Shown here in pieces: positions 11,872 to 23,162 of a stretch of 64,000 nt of DNA. Position numbers and translations under genes: made by a program. Origin of the DNA: Parapristionchus giblindavisi. Lineage: Eukaryota > Nematoda > Chromadorea > Rhabditida > Diplogasteridae. The stretch spans positions 744,001-808,000 of the forward strand of contig CALSFV010000214.1 in assembly GCA_943737045.1 (NCBI GenBank), in the 5' to 3' direction. Numbering within the stretch: position 1 is the stretch's first letter; each line of letters begins with the position of its first letter. Below the pieces are notes generated by a model that did not search any database, was not told the origin of the DNA, and saw nothing but the letters and a program-made list of their open reading frames with translations.

Positions 11872-12679
11872 TTCTGCTTTGAATGAGTGACATTTAGACA
11901 TATCAAGGGTTTCTAATAGCAACAATTTTCCCTAGATTTATGTACATGATTGATTGATTGATTGTTTGATGCGTGACATTAAATTCTTAGTTAATAACCA
12001 ATCTATGAATATTAATCATCATGAATGCAATTGACAACAAAACAAAAAAAGCTTCAAATTCACAGGAATATTTTATCACACTCTTCCTCGACTACCATCC
12101 TAAAGAAATCATCTTCGTGCTGTCCTAGAATCTCGTCGACCTCTTTCTGCTCATCATCCTACTCCTCAAAAACGTCATCGCCCATCTCCGAGTCCTCCGA
12201 CTCATCCACAACTCTTCTCCTCCTCGTCGTGTTAAAGTTTACACGTACTAATAAGTAAATGTATACTCTCATTTCTGGTTTTCATAATCACAGGAAAACA
12301 TTTCGACAAAAACAAAATCAGCAAAAGAAAGCTGGGGCAAGCATGATCGAACTAAAAACCATTTAACAAAATCGATTTACAAAAAATGCCAATTAAAATA
12401 TCAACTGGCAATGATGCAGGCGCATTCACCTTGTCATTTCAGGAAATTATTCTGTTGACGACTCGATAATTCCGTAGAAAGTACATAATTCCATAGAAAG
12501 CGCGTAAAACGAATTCTATAGAAAAAGCGTATTCCGGGAAAACGAATCTGTGCATACGGCCACAGCAGAAAAGCACTTTCACAAAAATACATCTATATTA
12601 CAAACTAACTGAAGCATATCGTTTTCCTAACAACCAACACGTATAAAATGGGAATGAAAGTGTTTAATCGAATTTCAAC

Positions 12680-12804
12680 ATGTTTGTTGCTCTTCTTCTG
12701 ATATTGATTAGTACTTCGAATTTCCTGGAAGCTTCAAAGCTGAGGGCTCTCACCCATCTGAATCGAGTACAATACAAGGCAGTACACGACGTCTGCGGAA
12801 CAAA
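12680..12804 (+). CDS. Possible small secreted peptide, first exon or complete 42-aa gene
   Basis: ATG opens MFVALLLILISTSNFLEA, a good signal peptide, followed by SKLRALTHLNRVQYKAVHD and VCGTK. The frame then meets AAAGTAAGT, which is either a stop (AAG TAA) or a perfect GTAAGT donor after 41 codons plus two bases. A TATAAAA box lies about 38 bp upstream at 12642. No downstream exon could be found before the tandem triplication at 13146, so the simple reading is a 42-aa secreted peptide. The family is not recognised. Confidence 0.45.
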
Positions 12805-12951
12805 GTAAGTCGTTTGATTTCCAGATCTTTTCTAAATCAAGTCACTGATCGTTGACTTAGCATACACAAGAACGAATTGATAATTTATTCTCTACTGAAT
12901 ACTCAATTATCCAATTTATTGGCACTAGTCGAATGAGAAAAGATGAAAAAA

Positions 12952-13072
12952 AAACCGACTGGATGCTATCCATTTGCATACTTTGTCAATTCATTAGCGC
13001 TTGTCTCTCATAATACTTATCATCCAGTTGGTTCTCATTCATCGGTTCTCATCCGACCCAGAGCCAATTTAT
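12952..13072. repeat. Copy of the AACCGACTGGAT foldback
   Basis: Shares AACCGACTGGAT, CATTTGCATA, TATCATCCAGT and CATCGGTTCTCATCC with the better preserved element at 31008-31128. It is diverged and has no gene. Confidence 0.5.
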
Positions 13073-13145
13073 TCATATTTCCCCTTTCACAAACACAGAA
13101 CCATTTGGGAGGGAATCTTCGCCACTAATCGATTGATTAGTCTGA

Positions 13146-16100
13146 ACATTCTTATTATTGAGTTTAGGTATGTCTATCATTGAACGCTGGAAAATTGAGA
13201 CACTTAGGAACGTCTAGTTTATCTATTATTCAAAATTAATTCTTAACAAATATGAAGCAAAGAAAAAACCTGGAACCATAACAAAAACGTCATTCGCTAA
13301 AGCATCGGAAGTTTTTATATCGTGTCGTGTAATTTTCTAAAAATTCTCAAAATCCTTGATTCTTAAAATTGACCAACATACATTAAATCCTTTGTAGACA
13401 CTGCAAGACCTTGCCTTGGAAATGTATCTGAAATAAGAGAAATACTTGCAAACAGTCAACCATGGTTAAGGGCATGACTTTGTCTCTATTATTTCAGCTT
13501 AAAAATTTTTTTTAGAAACTCAATTTTTTAAAAATAGTATTAACAATGCCTTGCTTGAATTATCGCAGCATAAAATACTGCAATTTTTCATTGAAGCATT
13601 CGTTATATTAATTTGTAGATCTATTAACTTTACATCGGAAACACGAATAAATGTCGCTTGATGAGGCTGAAATCAATGTATTTTGCACTATTCGTTTACA
13701 AAAAAAACTAACCGATTTCGCCCTCATAATGTTCAAGTTGCATTGACCTTCTTTAGATGACAATATCATTTGTACAATTGTGAAGAGAATAGGCAAAAGT
13801 ATTGACATTCTGACTTCCAGAAGACTGAATGAAATGCATTATTCTATCCTCTCTATGAGGAATAAGCTTTGTTACTAGGAGAAATGACGAAAAAATTACA
13901 AAAATTCTCTCTCATGCATTAAATCGCATTAAACTGAACGGGAAGTAATTTTTTCAGCACTTTTCTTCTTCTTCTTCTCAAATAGAATACGAATACGAAG
14001 TTCTCCTAATCGGTGAAATCCCGAATTCATAATCTTAATGATAAAGAATAACAATTAAAACAATGATCGTATGAGACAGGATTTACTTGCAGTTGTACCA
14101 TGTGTGACAAACATAAACAACAATGTCATAATTTATAAATTATGAGCCAGGCCTATTGGACGAGCAACGTAACGTTTTCATGTGTTATTCCTTCTAAATC
14201 AAGTTTCATACACTTCCATTTTCTTATGTAGAGAGAGATTCTCAAAGAGACGAAATGATAGATCTTGTGGATCCCACTCTGCATATGACATTCTTATTAT
14301 TGAGTTTAGGTATGTCTATCATTGAACGCTGGAAAATTGAGACACTTAGGAACGTCTAGTTTATCTATTATTCAAAATTAATTCTTAACAAATATGAAGC
14401 AAAGAAAAAACCTGGAACCATAACAAAAACGTCATTCGCTAAAGCATCGGAAGTTTTTATATCGTGTCGTGTAATTTTCTAAAAATTCTCAAAATCCTTG
14501 ATTCTTAAAATTGACCAACATACATTAAATCCTTTGTAGACACTGCAAGACCTTGCCTTGGAAATGTATCTGAAATAAGAGAAATACTTGCAAACAGTCA
14601 ACCATGGTTAAGGGCATGACTTTGTCTCTATTATTTCAGCTTAAAAATTTTTTTTAGAAACTCAATTTTTTAAAAATAGTATTAACAATGCCTTGCTTGA
14701 ATTATCGCAGCATAAAATACTGCAATTTTTCATTGAAGCATTCGTTATATTAATTTGTAGATCTATTAACTTTACATCGGAAACACGAATAAATGTCGCT
14801 TGATGAGGCTGAAATCAATGTATTTTGCACTATTCGTTTACAAAAAAAACTAACCGATTTCGCCCTCATAATGTTCAAGTTGCATTGACCTTCTTTAGAT
14901 GACAATATCATTTGTACAATTGTGAAGAGAATAGGCAAAAGTATTGACATTCTGACTTCCAGAAGACTGAATGAAATGCATTATTCTATCCTCTCTATGA
15001 GGAATAAGCTTTGTTACTAGGAGAAATGACGAAAAAATTACAAAAATTCTCTCTCATGCATTAAATCGCATTAAACTGAACGGGAAGTAATTTTTTCAGC
15101 ACTTTTCTTCTTCTTCTTCTCAAATAGAATACGAATACGAAGTTCTCCTAATCGGTGAAATCCCGAATTCATAATCTTAATGATAAAGAATAACAATTAA
15201 AACAATGATCGTATGAGACAGGATTTACTTGCAGTTGTACCATGTGTGACAAACATAAACAACAATGTCATAATTTATAAATTATGAGCCAGGCCTATTG
15301 GACGAGCAACGTAACGTTTTCATGTGTTATTCCTTCTAAATCAAGTTTCATACACTTCCATTTTCTTATGTAGAGAGAGATTCTCAAAGAGACGAAATGA
15401 TAGATCTTGTGGATCCCACTCTGCATATGACATTCTTATTATTGAGTTTAGGTATGTCTATCATTGAACGCTGGAAAATTGAGACACTTAGGAACGTCTA
15501 GTTTATCTATTATTCAAAATTAATTCTTAACAAATATGAAGCAAAGAAAAAACCTGGAACCATAACAAAAACGTCATTCGCTAAAGCATCGGAAGTTTTT
15601 ATATCGTGTCGTGTAATTTTCTAAAAATTCTCAAAATCCTTGATTCTTAAAATTGACCAACATACATTAAATCCTTTGTAGACACTGCAAGACCTTGCCT
15701 TGGAAATGTATCTGAAATAAGAGAAATACTTGCAAACAGTCAACCATGGTTAAGGGCATGACTTTGTCTCTATTATTTCAGCTTAAAAATTTTTTTTAGA
15801 AACTCAATTTTTTAAAAATAGTATTAACAATGCCTTGCTTGAATTATCGCAGCATAAAATACTGCAATTTTTCATTGAAGCATTCGTTATATTAATTTGT
15901 AGATCTATTAACTTTACATCGGAAACACGAATAAATGTCGCTTGATGAGGCTGAAATCAATGTATTTTGCACTATTCGTTTACAAAAAAAACTAACCGAT
16001 TTCGCCCTCATAATGTTCAAGTTGCATTGACCTTCTTTAGATGACAATATCATTTGTACAATTGTGAAGAGAATAGGCAAAAGTATTGACATTCTGACTT

Positions 16101-16574
16101 CCAGAAGACTGAATGAAATGCATTATTCTATCCTCTCTATGAGGAATAAGCTTTGTTACTAGGAGAAATGACGAAAAAATTACAAAAATTCTCTCTCATG
16201 CATTAAATCGCATTAAACTGAACGGGAAGTAATTTTTTCAGCACTTTTCTTCTTCTTCTTCTCAAATAGAATACGAATACGAAGTTCTCCTAATCGGTGA
16301 AATCCCGAATTCATAATCTTAATGATAAAGAATAACAATTAAAACAATGATCGTATGAGACAGGATTTACTTGCAGTTGTACCATGTGTGACAAACATAA
16401 ACAACAATGTCATAATTTATAAATTATGAGCCAGGCCTATTGGACGAGCAACGTAACGTTTTCATGTGTTATTCCTTCTAAATCAAGTTTCATACACTTC
16501 CATTTTCTTATGTAGAGAGAGATTCTCAAAGAGACGAAATGATAGATCTTGTGGATCCCACTCTGCATATGACA
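13146..16574. repeat. Three head-to-tail copies of a 1142-bp unit
   Basis: The unit starts at 13146, 14288 and 15430 and the third copy ends near 16574. By eye the copies are indistinguishable, including an identical 66-codon minus-strand ORF in each (13608, 14750, 15892). ACAT occurs at the left edge, at both junctions and at the right edge, so the duplication used a 4-base microhomology. The unit is AT-rich with no recognised gene. It is either very recent or an assembly error. Confidence 0.9.
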
Positions 16575-17082
16575 TGCTGATGTGATGAATATAGTACAGC
16601 ATGGTCGAGTGGCGCACATGCGTCTCGCTCGGGCGCGTTTCTGCACCTGTCCGAAAACGAAGCATTATAATTGCTCAGTTTGTGGGACGTGCAATTTGAA
16701 GAAAGACAAGAGGTGCATTAGCAACAATAAGTGATTAGCAAGGAATAACGTTTCGAGAGAGGGGATGGGATATAAATGACAACAAGACGCATTGTGAAAT
16801 ACCTTGGGTGCACTAATCACAATCGAGAAATACCCGGGTTATTATCTCTTAGATTAATGTTTATTAAAGTTGATATACCAGAAATAATGAATCTTTTGAC
16901 TGCACATATCACTACTATCTACATACCCTTCGAGCAATTGAGCTTTAAATGGAATGGTGACAAAAAAATGAGTCGTTTGAATAATATTCTAGCCCACGCT
17001 TGTGTCATCCCAGTTGTCGAAAAAACATCGACGGTGTTTCGTGGATATTGTCCCCGGACTATTTCAGTCGAAACCAGTTAAT
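16575..17082. other. Non-coding stretch with an unsupported 101-codon ORF
   Basis: An ORF at 16776-17081 (plus) has no signal peptide, domain or splice signals. No gene is called. Confidence 0.3.
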
Positions 17083-17240
17083 TTAAACGTGCACGTCACT
17101 TGTTATTACACAAGGACACGAGTGTTTCAAGTCAAGTGTGAAATGAAACATAAAAGGCACAACATGGGATGAACTATGCTCGCCTAAGGACACGTTATTC
17201 AGAGAAAACATACTAAACACCTGAGAGACAGAGCACTGTC
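17083..17240 (+). promoter_or_regulatory. Orphan fragment of the micro-peptide promoter
   Basis: GAAAACATACTAAACACCTG and GAGACAGAGCACTGTCTACG followed by AGAACAAGATCTT nearly repeat the promoter of the gene at 17698 (GAAAACATGCTAAACACAAG and following). No TATA box or coding exon follows, so this is a duplicated remnant. Confidence 0.6.
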
Positions 17241-17384
17241 TACGAGAACAAGATCTTATCGTCAATTAAATAGTATAATTGATAGAAGTACAAATTAAGA
17301 TTGGCATGCATTATAAATTGAAACCTTATTTATGCTTAATTGGTTAGTAGTAATTCATTTTTCTTCTGATTCTTCCTCGCTATT

Positions 17385-17697
17385 TCCTTGCAGTAATGCA
17401 TTTAAACCAATGCTGTTACTTCCTTCCGTGGGTGTTTTAAACTAACAATGCATCACACCTTAATAAGTACACTTCTTTGGACAAATTATGACAGTGAATA
17501 CGTGGGCGCTTTGTCTAACCTTAAGTGAATATGTTGTTATTTTATGAAAACATGCTAAACACAAGAGAGACAGAGCATTGTCTACGAGAACAAGATTTCA
17601 AGCCAAACCCCTAGAGCTATAATGAACTAAAAGGATGAATAGGGTATATAAGGGTGACGCTTGATCACTGAGACAGTAAGCCCATCTCTTCTCTACA
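17385..17697 (+). promoter_or_regulatory. Type-1 micro-peptide promoter with TATA box
   Basis: About 300 bp conserved with the regions upstream of 21433 and, inverted, 27167. Shared blocks are TTACTTCCTTCCGTGGG, TTTTAAACTAACA, AATACGTGGGCGCTTTGTCT, ACGAGAACAAGAT and AAAGGATGAATAGGGTATATAAGG. The TATA box (TATATAA) is about 50 bp before the ATG. No 3' splice acceptor lies between it and the ATG, so the mRNA is probably not trans-spliced. Confidence 0.8.
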
Positions 17698-18012
17698 ATG
17701 CTTCGTCAGATCATCTTCGTCTTTCTCGTTCTCGTGGTCTATTCACAAGCATTCCTCTTCGGTTCATTGGGAGGTGGTGGGGGAGGATGGTCAGTAGATT
17801 CAAATAATTAGTTTGATTAATTTTATTTTCCTCTAATGTTTTCTAATATTATTTGTTTCAGTGGATGCGCTCCTCCTCCTCCAGCATGGTTTGTTTATTT
17901 TTTTTTATTTATAATCGGAACTGTTATTCACTTCCTTCGTGGAACCATTAAAACCATATTTTGCAGTGGATGTGCTCCCCCTCCTCCCTCACCTTGCGGA
18001 TGCGGAAAGTAA
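17698..18012 (+). CDS. Micro-peptide 1, ground-like-leader-type Gly/Pro/Cys secreted peptide (54 aa)
   Basis: Three exons: 17698-17789, 17862-17888 and 17967-18012. The signal peptide MLRQIIFVFLVLVVYSQA is followed by FLFGSLGGGGGG and then CGCAPPPPACGCAPPPPSPC and GCGK, so three Cys-Gly-Cys-type modules are separated by Pro runs. Both introns split a Cys codon (TG|T). Nematode ground-like (GRL) proteins often begin with a similar Phe-Gly run, Cys-Gly-Cys and Pro leader, but here the protein ends before any ground domain. Likely secreted, perhaps into an extracellular matrix; this is inference. An AATAAAG signal is at 18061. Splice sites and length agree with four paralogues in the window. Confidence 0.85.
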
Positions 18013-18144
18013 ATCGTCAACTTCTTCGATAGGACATAGTTTCTAGAAGTGTATTTAGTGAATAAAGAATATTTTTACTGCTTGCTGTCTTTATAAACTT
18101 TGCACAGTTCTCATTGAAAAAACATTGAAAAGGACAGATTGCCT

Positions 18145-18350
18145 GCGTCTCCAATAGTTTCTTCGGTAGTTAATAGAACAGTGCTATAGATATGAATAAA
18201 GTTTACATATTTCTCTATCTGCCTCGTGGTTCTTATGCATAATTGAATTGACAAATGATCAGCACATCAAATCTTCTGCGTCTTCAATATCTTATTCAAT
18301 AGGATACTAGAACATTACATGTAATGTATACTAGAATATTGGTAGGTGTA
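18145..18350 (+). other. Orphan 3'UTR fossils of two other micro-peptide paralogues
   Basis: 18145-18260 matches the 3'UTR of the type-2 gene at 28596 (GCCTGCGTC, TAGTTTCTTCGGTAGT, ATGAATAAAGT, TCTCTATCTG, ATAATTGAATTGAC). 18263-18320 matches the 3'UTR after 21783 (ATCTTCTGCGTCTTCAATAT, ATTCAATAGGATA, TAGAACATTACA). Neither has its coding exon. Confidence 0.7.
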
Positions 18351-18353
18351 TAA

Positions 18354-20212
18354 TGGCTCGTTAAAAAATAGGGGAAAACCGAAATCGGCGACTTTCCACC
18401 CGTTAAATAAGTATCCGAAAAGTCGAAAATGGAAACACTAGGGTTGCAGGAACGAGGGCGAATTATTCGTGCCCCTTTGTGAGTCGCTTCCCTTATCTCT
18501 CGGCAATTCGTTTGAGACGCGCCCTCTATCCCTTCTCTTCGAAGAATTCGACACACCTGCCAGACGGAACGAATAGTTCGGGACAGACCGAATTATTCAC
18601 TCTCTCTCACTCTCTCGTATCCCACCTCGACCCTCCCTCATCTCCCTCCGCCTCGTCCCCCAATGAGACATGTTTCAAGAAATGGCTAATTCCTCTCTCA
18701 TCTGAGAGCTTAGCAGTCAACAGCAAAGTTGTAGCTCACATCATCCCCTTTCTGATTCAATTTTGAAAAAAGTCGATACGATAACCACGAACAAAATGAC
18801 ATCCGTTCTACGAATTTAGGGAGAAATTTGAATTATTCACTGTAGCCATGAATCTTACTCCATTACTCCGTCTTACTCCACATTGCTTTATCATTCTTTA
18901 CAGAAGTAATTACACAAAAACAAAACAAGTAAATGGGAAGAGAAAGTCACGAAAAAAATGCATATCTACTCTAGTATAATCTGAACAATAACATTTCAAA
19001 ATATTGAAATGAACAATATTTCAAAATGTATCAGATGGGAACTCAGCGGCCATTTTATGACAAATGTTGTGCTGATCACGAGTATGTCAGTCCGATATTT
19101 TAAAATGTAACAGATGAGAACTCAGCGGGCATTTTATACCAGATTTTGAGCTGATCACGAGTAGGTCAGTCAGATATTTACGTGATGTTTTTGTTTTAGT
19201 GTAATTACTTCTGTAAGGAATGATAAAGCAATGTGGAGTAAGACGAAGTAATGGAGTAAGACTCATGACTACAGTGAATAGTTTAAATTTCCATCTGAAT
19301 TCGTAGAACGGATGTCATTTTGTTCGTGGTTATCGTACCGTATCTTCCAAAATGAATGAACTAATGAAGTAATAAAGTGAAGTTAATAATGGGAAAAAAC
19401 GGGGAGAAAAAACTCATCATGTTTGAATTATCATCCAACTCGGAAATATCGCTAACTGCCCATGTCTCTTTCCAAATTGCACTTTTACACATCACTTCCT
19501 TCTCGATCATTCCTATCCATGCAATTCTACACCTTTTGAATTATCGGTTTCAACTAACTACGATAGTAGGACATTTCATCTTGACACAGTAGAACGGATG
19601 TAATTTTGTTCGTGGTTATCGTATCGACTTTTCCAAAAATGAATCAGAACGGGAGTGATATGAGCTACAACTTTGCTGTTGACTGCTAAGCTCTCAGATG
19701 CGAGGGGAATTAGCCATCTTTTGAAACGTGTCTCATTGGGGGACGAGGCGGAGGGAGATGAGGGAGGGTCGAGAAAGGATACGAGAGAGTGAGAGAGAGC
19801 GAATAATTCGGTCTGTCCCGAACTATTCATTCCGTCTGGCAGGTATGTCGAATTCTTCGAAGGGAAAGGGGAGAGAGGGTGAGAGATGGGAAAGGGGTGC
19901 GAATAATTCGAATTCGAATTCGAACCGGCAACCGTAGGAAACACGATATTTGAATTCGCGCGCGCAAAGAGGTGCCTGACTTCCGACTGTCCGTCATCGA
20001 TTTTTTGCAGTTGAAATGGAAATTCAACTTCCTGCTCGCTAAAAAATGCAATCCGCGGGAATTCGCTGTCGGAAATTCAGGAATTTGAATTCCCGCACCT
20101 CTTTGCTTGCACGCGAATTCAAATTTCGTGTTTCCATTTTCGACTTTCCGGGTACTTTTTTAATAGACGGAAAGTCGCCGATTTCGGTTTTCCCCTATTT
20201 TTTAACGAGCCA
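18354..20212. mobile_element. Harbinger-type TIR element, 1.86 kb, with nested hAT element
   Basis: TGGCTCGTTAAAAAATAG termini with TAA on both flanks, as in the MITE at 5206. The outer arms of about 90-250 bp are interrupted by a second element at 18439-19936. No transposase was found. Confidence 0.8.
18439..19936. mobile_element. hAT-type foldback nested in the Harbinger element
   Basis: TIR TAGGGTTGC / GCAACCGTA and an 8-bp duplication GGAAACAC at 18431-18438 and 19937-19944. Arms 18439-18825 and 19588-19936 are inverted copies containing CGAATTATTC, GACAGACCGAATTATTC and CACGAACAAAATGACATCC. The middle carries a further inverted repeat (about 18766-19345) with TTACTCCATTACTCCGTC motifs. 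Arm ORFs of 95-122 codons are symmetry artefacts. Confidence 0.8.
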
Positions 20213-21114
20213 TAACATTGTATATTGATTTCGATACATTTGTTGGTCAATATCCTCTCCGAGTGCTAAACAAATTGTCCCTCCTGCAGCACAAAACAAC
20301 AGCAGGGATAGTAACATGCAGGATAATCAGCAATCATAGTATCCGACAAGTTCTATAAAATATCAGGCAAATGCCTCTAGCGCCTCTGCAAACATGATCT
20401 TTAAATTGCAATAACACTTGTAAGTAAACAACCTTCAGTTTTTTGGAGTTTGAAATTTAATTTAATTTAATTTATCATACATCAATAAGATGCGACAACA
20501 TTTGAAATAACAGATAAAAAGAGCTTGTGGGATAGAGAGAAATGAACGGGAGGGGGGAAAGGGGAGGAGGGGAAGTGCAACTCGGAAAAAAGACTCTGTC
20601 GTGTATCAAAGATCAAACGGCGATCAATTATAGGTTAGGTTGGCAAGGCCTAGCGGTGGAGAGGTCCGCAATGATTCAATCAATATCGGATTGAATCGAG
20701 AGAATCTAAAATCAGGGAACTAAAGAGGGGAAATTGTGATTCCTTATTTCTCAATAAGATCTTCTGAGGAATGCAATTTGGCTTTGATAACGAAAGTGTT
20801 GCTATCGTTTATATGTTCCTGGTTTAGATCTATCTCAGCCAATGAAAATTGTCTCATTCATTTTCAGCTTCATTGATGCCTAAATATTATTCCGACCACC
20901 TATTAAAATTAACATATAAACTTATTATAGTTTAGTTTATTTAAATTTAAAAAAAAACTTATTATTGTTTATAGTCGCGTAGTTCATCTTGATAAACTGT
21001 ATGTATAAATGTAAATATAACATCGTATTATAGCATATTATGTCTATTTAACTTCTCAAGACCTTTTTCACCACCTTTCTCTCGAGTTTCTATTTCATGC
21101 AAAAACGGACCTTG
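20213..21114. other. Intergenic, no gene
   Basis: Holds a purine-rich tract (20525-20580, GGGAGG-type) and a weak tRNA-like stretch at 20650-20705 (GCCTAGCGG and GGATTGAATCGAG). Otherwise AT-rich. Confidence 0.4.
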
Positions 21115-21432
21115 ATTCTTCGACGATATTTCATTGCAGGAATGCATTTTAAACCACTGCTGTTACTTCCTTCCGTGGGCGTTTTAAACTAACAGTGCAT
21201 CACACCATCGCTTTTTTGAACGTGCGAAAACGTGGGCGCTTTGTTTAATCATACGTGAATATGTTGTTATTTAGTGAAAACATACCAATAACATGAGAGA
21301 ATAAGCGTTGTCTACAAGAACAAGATCTCACTGTCAAGCCAAACCCCTCGAGCTATAATGAACAAAAGGATGAATAGGGTATATAAGGGTGACGCTTGAT
21401 CACTGAGACAGTTAGCCCATCTCTTCTATACA
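21115..21432 (+). promoter_or_regulatory. Type-1 micro-peptide promoter, copy 2
   Basis: Same ordered blocks as 17385-17697, with GGGTATATAAGGGTGACGC about 50 bp before the ATG. Confidence 0.8.
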
Positions 21433-21782
21433 ATGCTTCGTCAAATCATCTTCGTCTTTCTCGTTCTCGTTGTCTATTCACAAGCATTCCTCTTCGGTTC
21501 ATTGGGAGGTGGTGGAGGAGGATGGTCAGTAGTTTTAAACAATTATTGCAATAACTAAAATTTTCGTCTGATTTTTCTAATATTATTTTTTCAGTGGATG
21601 CGCTCCCCCTCCTCCCGCATGGTTTGTTTATTTTTTAAAATATTTTTTATTTGTCAGAGTCTAGCTGAATCTTTATTTATTATCGCAACTGTTATTTTTC
21701 TGTCTTATAAGATTGTAATTTATAAAAAAAATTATAAATAATCAATATCGTATTTTGCAGTGGATGCGGATGCGGAAAGTAA
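21433..21782 (+). CDS. Micro-peptide 2 (46 aa, shortened tail)
   Basis: Exons 21433-21524, 21595-21621 and 21761-21782. The first two match micro-peptide 1 at protein level (MLRQIIFVFLVLVVYSQA, GSLGGGGGG, CGCAPPPPAC). Exon 3 is 22 bp instead of 46, so the tail is CGCGCGK and one PPPPSPC module is missing by an exact 24-bp in-frame loss. Introns keep the same positions and phases. The 3'UTR block (CTTCAATGTCATATTCAATA) also occurs as an orphan at 18263. Confidence 0.85.
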
Positions 21783-22008
21783 ATCTTCTCTTCATCTTCA
21801 ATGTCATATTCAATAGGATATTAGAACATTACACTGTAAACTAGATCAGTGATAGATGTATAAAGTCTATATTTCGATCTATTTTCTGACACAAATCTAA
21901 TTGAACTGAAATAACTGAAGATCAACTGCGGTAATTACAATGGTGTGAATTAGATATCTTTTTTTGCAAAGACCAGTCCGGCATAACCTTTTAATCGACA
22001 ATAATTTG

Positions 22009-22132
22009 GAGAGTACGAAAGGCACCGAGCTATTTTTTTTCTGCACGATCCGCCAACGCTCTCTCATAGACAAAGAAAACGAGAGAGCGTTGTCAGAGTG
22101 GGCAGTTTCAAATTAACTCGGGTATGCCTTGG
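22009..22132. mobile_element. MITE type A, copy 1
   Basis: Foldback with core CAACGCTCTCTCATAGACAA and AACGAGAGAGCGTTG and ends resembling GGCACCGAGCTA / AACTCGGGTATGCC. Relatives are at 31478, 48930, 50890, 56455, 59138 and 63415. Confidence 0.65.
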
Positions 22133-22265
22133 AAATATCAATGAAAGGTGTTTCACATTCAACTACTGTCTTTGGATTACACCAAAATATGTATGGAAAG
22201 AGTTCAAGAATGCATAGTTCGGATATTATCTGATCTGCATCACCAATATGACATGCTATCAATAT

Positions 22266-22419
22266 TATTGTGCGTATAAAATGTACTTGCATAAGAAAAT
22301 GACAAACGGTGCTAACGAACGGAAGTCACAATCGAGAGGCGAGCTATATGATATATAATATATGACAGAGATCGGCGTCTCTTCTACAAATAAAACAAGT
22401 AATTTTTATACGCTCAATA
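22266..22419. mobile_element. Small TIR element (TATTGNGNGTATAAAA family), copy 2
   Basis: 154 bp, TATTGTGCGTATAAAATGTA at the left and TTTTTATACGCTCAATA at the right. It shares about 90 bases with 4218-4310 and lacks the middle of that copy. Confidence 0.7.
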
Positions 22420-22805
22420 GAAGAATATAATTAAGAGTTTCCGAATTCTTTCATCGTTTCTAGTCACTATTGATCCGGCTTACAAGGGAATGCCCAGAGG
22501 CCACACAAACCGCTCAATTTTTACTGGAGATACACTTCATATAGGGAAGATGTTGGGCGGTATCAGAAATTGCTCACAAGGGAATCCCCGGAGGCCACAC
22601 TCACCGATCTTGACAAAATTTTTACTTGTGGTGAACCTCATATAGGGGTGAGGTTTAGCGGTGTCGGGAGCTGCTTATCAATTTTTTGAAATTTTTAAAT
22701 TCATTTTTAAGATCGACCAAAAAAATGGGCGGTGCGCGCAGTGTGCACATAGAGATTACACACCACTCATTATCGCAAGTTCATTTTGACAGTGAAACAG
22801 ATGTG

Positions 22806-22872
22806 TCGGTGGTGTAGTGTTAAGTTTCATGCTTTGAGGTCGGTAGGTAGTATGTTCAATCCCTTCTGCGTT
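22806..22872 (+). repeat. tRNA-like module in the left arm (mirror copy 24103-24170, minus)
   Basis: TGGTGTAGTGTTAAG resembles an A box and GTATGTTCAATCCC, about 45 bases later, a B box. The inverted copy in the other arm is almost identical. No complete cloverleaf is seen. Confidence 0.4.
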
Positions 22873-23162
22873 TTAGTCTTTTGCAAGGACTTGTAAATTT
22901 CACAAGCAATTTTTTTATCAGCACATTCAAAATTAATTTTTGAAAAAATATTTGAATATTTATTTACATTGTGTATAGTAAAATTTATCAAACAATAAAA
23001 ATGGAATTTTAACAATAGTGACATTCTGCAATAAAATGATTCTAGATCACACAATGCACATTTATTGAATGGGAGATTTAAATAGTTAGGAGTTGAACAG
23101 CGATGAGAAAGCGAAGACGGGAACAGTGCCTGCACAGGTGAGAGAAATGGAGCAGGGGTAGT

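Larger units (their letters stand above)
10451..12641. other. Intergenic region, no firm gene
   Basis: It contains a type-B MITE (10719-10840) and a perfect hairpin (11817-11871). Two minus-strand stretches look partly coding. 11547-11365 includes APDSGSLFLIATPTLWIRLE after a CTACAG acceptor. 12235-12070 is acidic (DESEDSEMGDDVFEE, a stop, DDEQKEVDEILGQHEDDFF). The first could be an upstream exon of the PAN-like gene; the second looks like a broken fragment. Neither could be joined to an exon chain. Confidence 0.3.

Noticed and set aside
13146..16574. CRISPR-like or short-spacer array
   Set aside because: The repeat unit is 1142 bp with no spacers. The genes around are eukaryotic and spliced.
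16776..17081. 101-codon plus ORF
   Set aside because: No domain, signal peptide, splice signals or paralogue. Length is within chance for AT-rich DNA.
18296..19944. ORFs of 86-122 codons in the nested Harbinger/hAT element
   Set aside because: Ser/Pro-rich translations of mirrored pyrimidine-rich arms, with no transposase motif.
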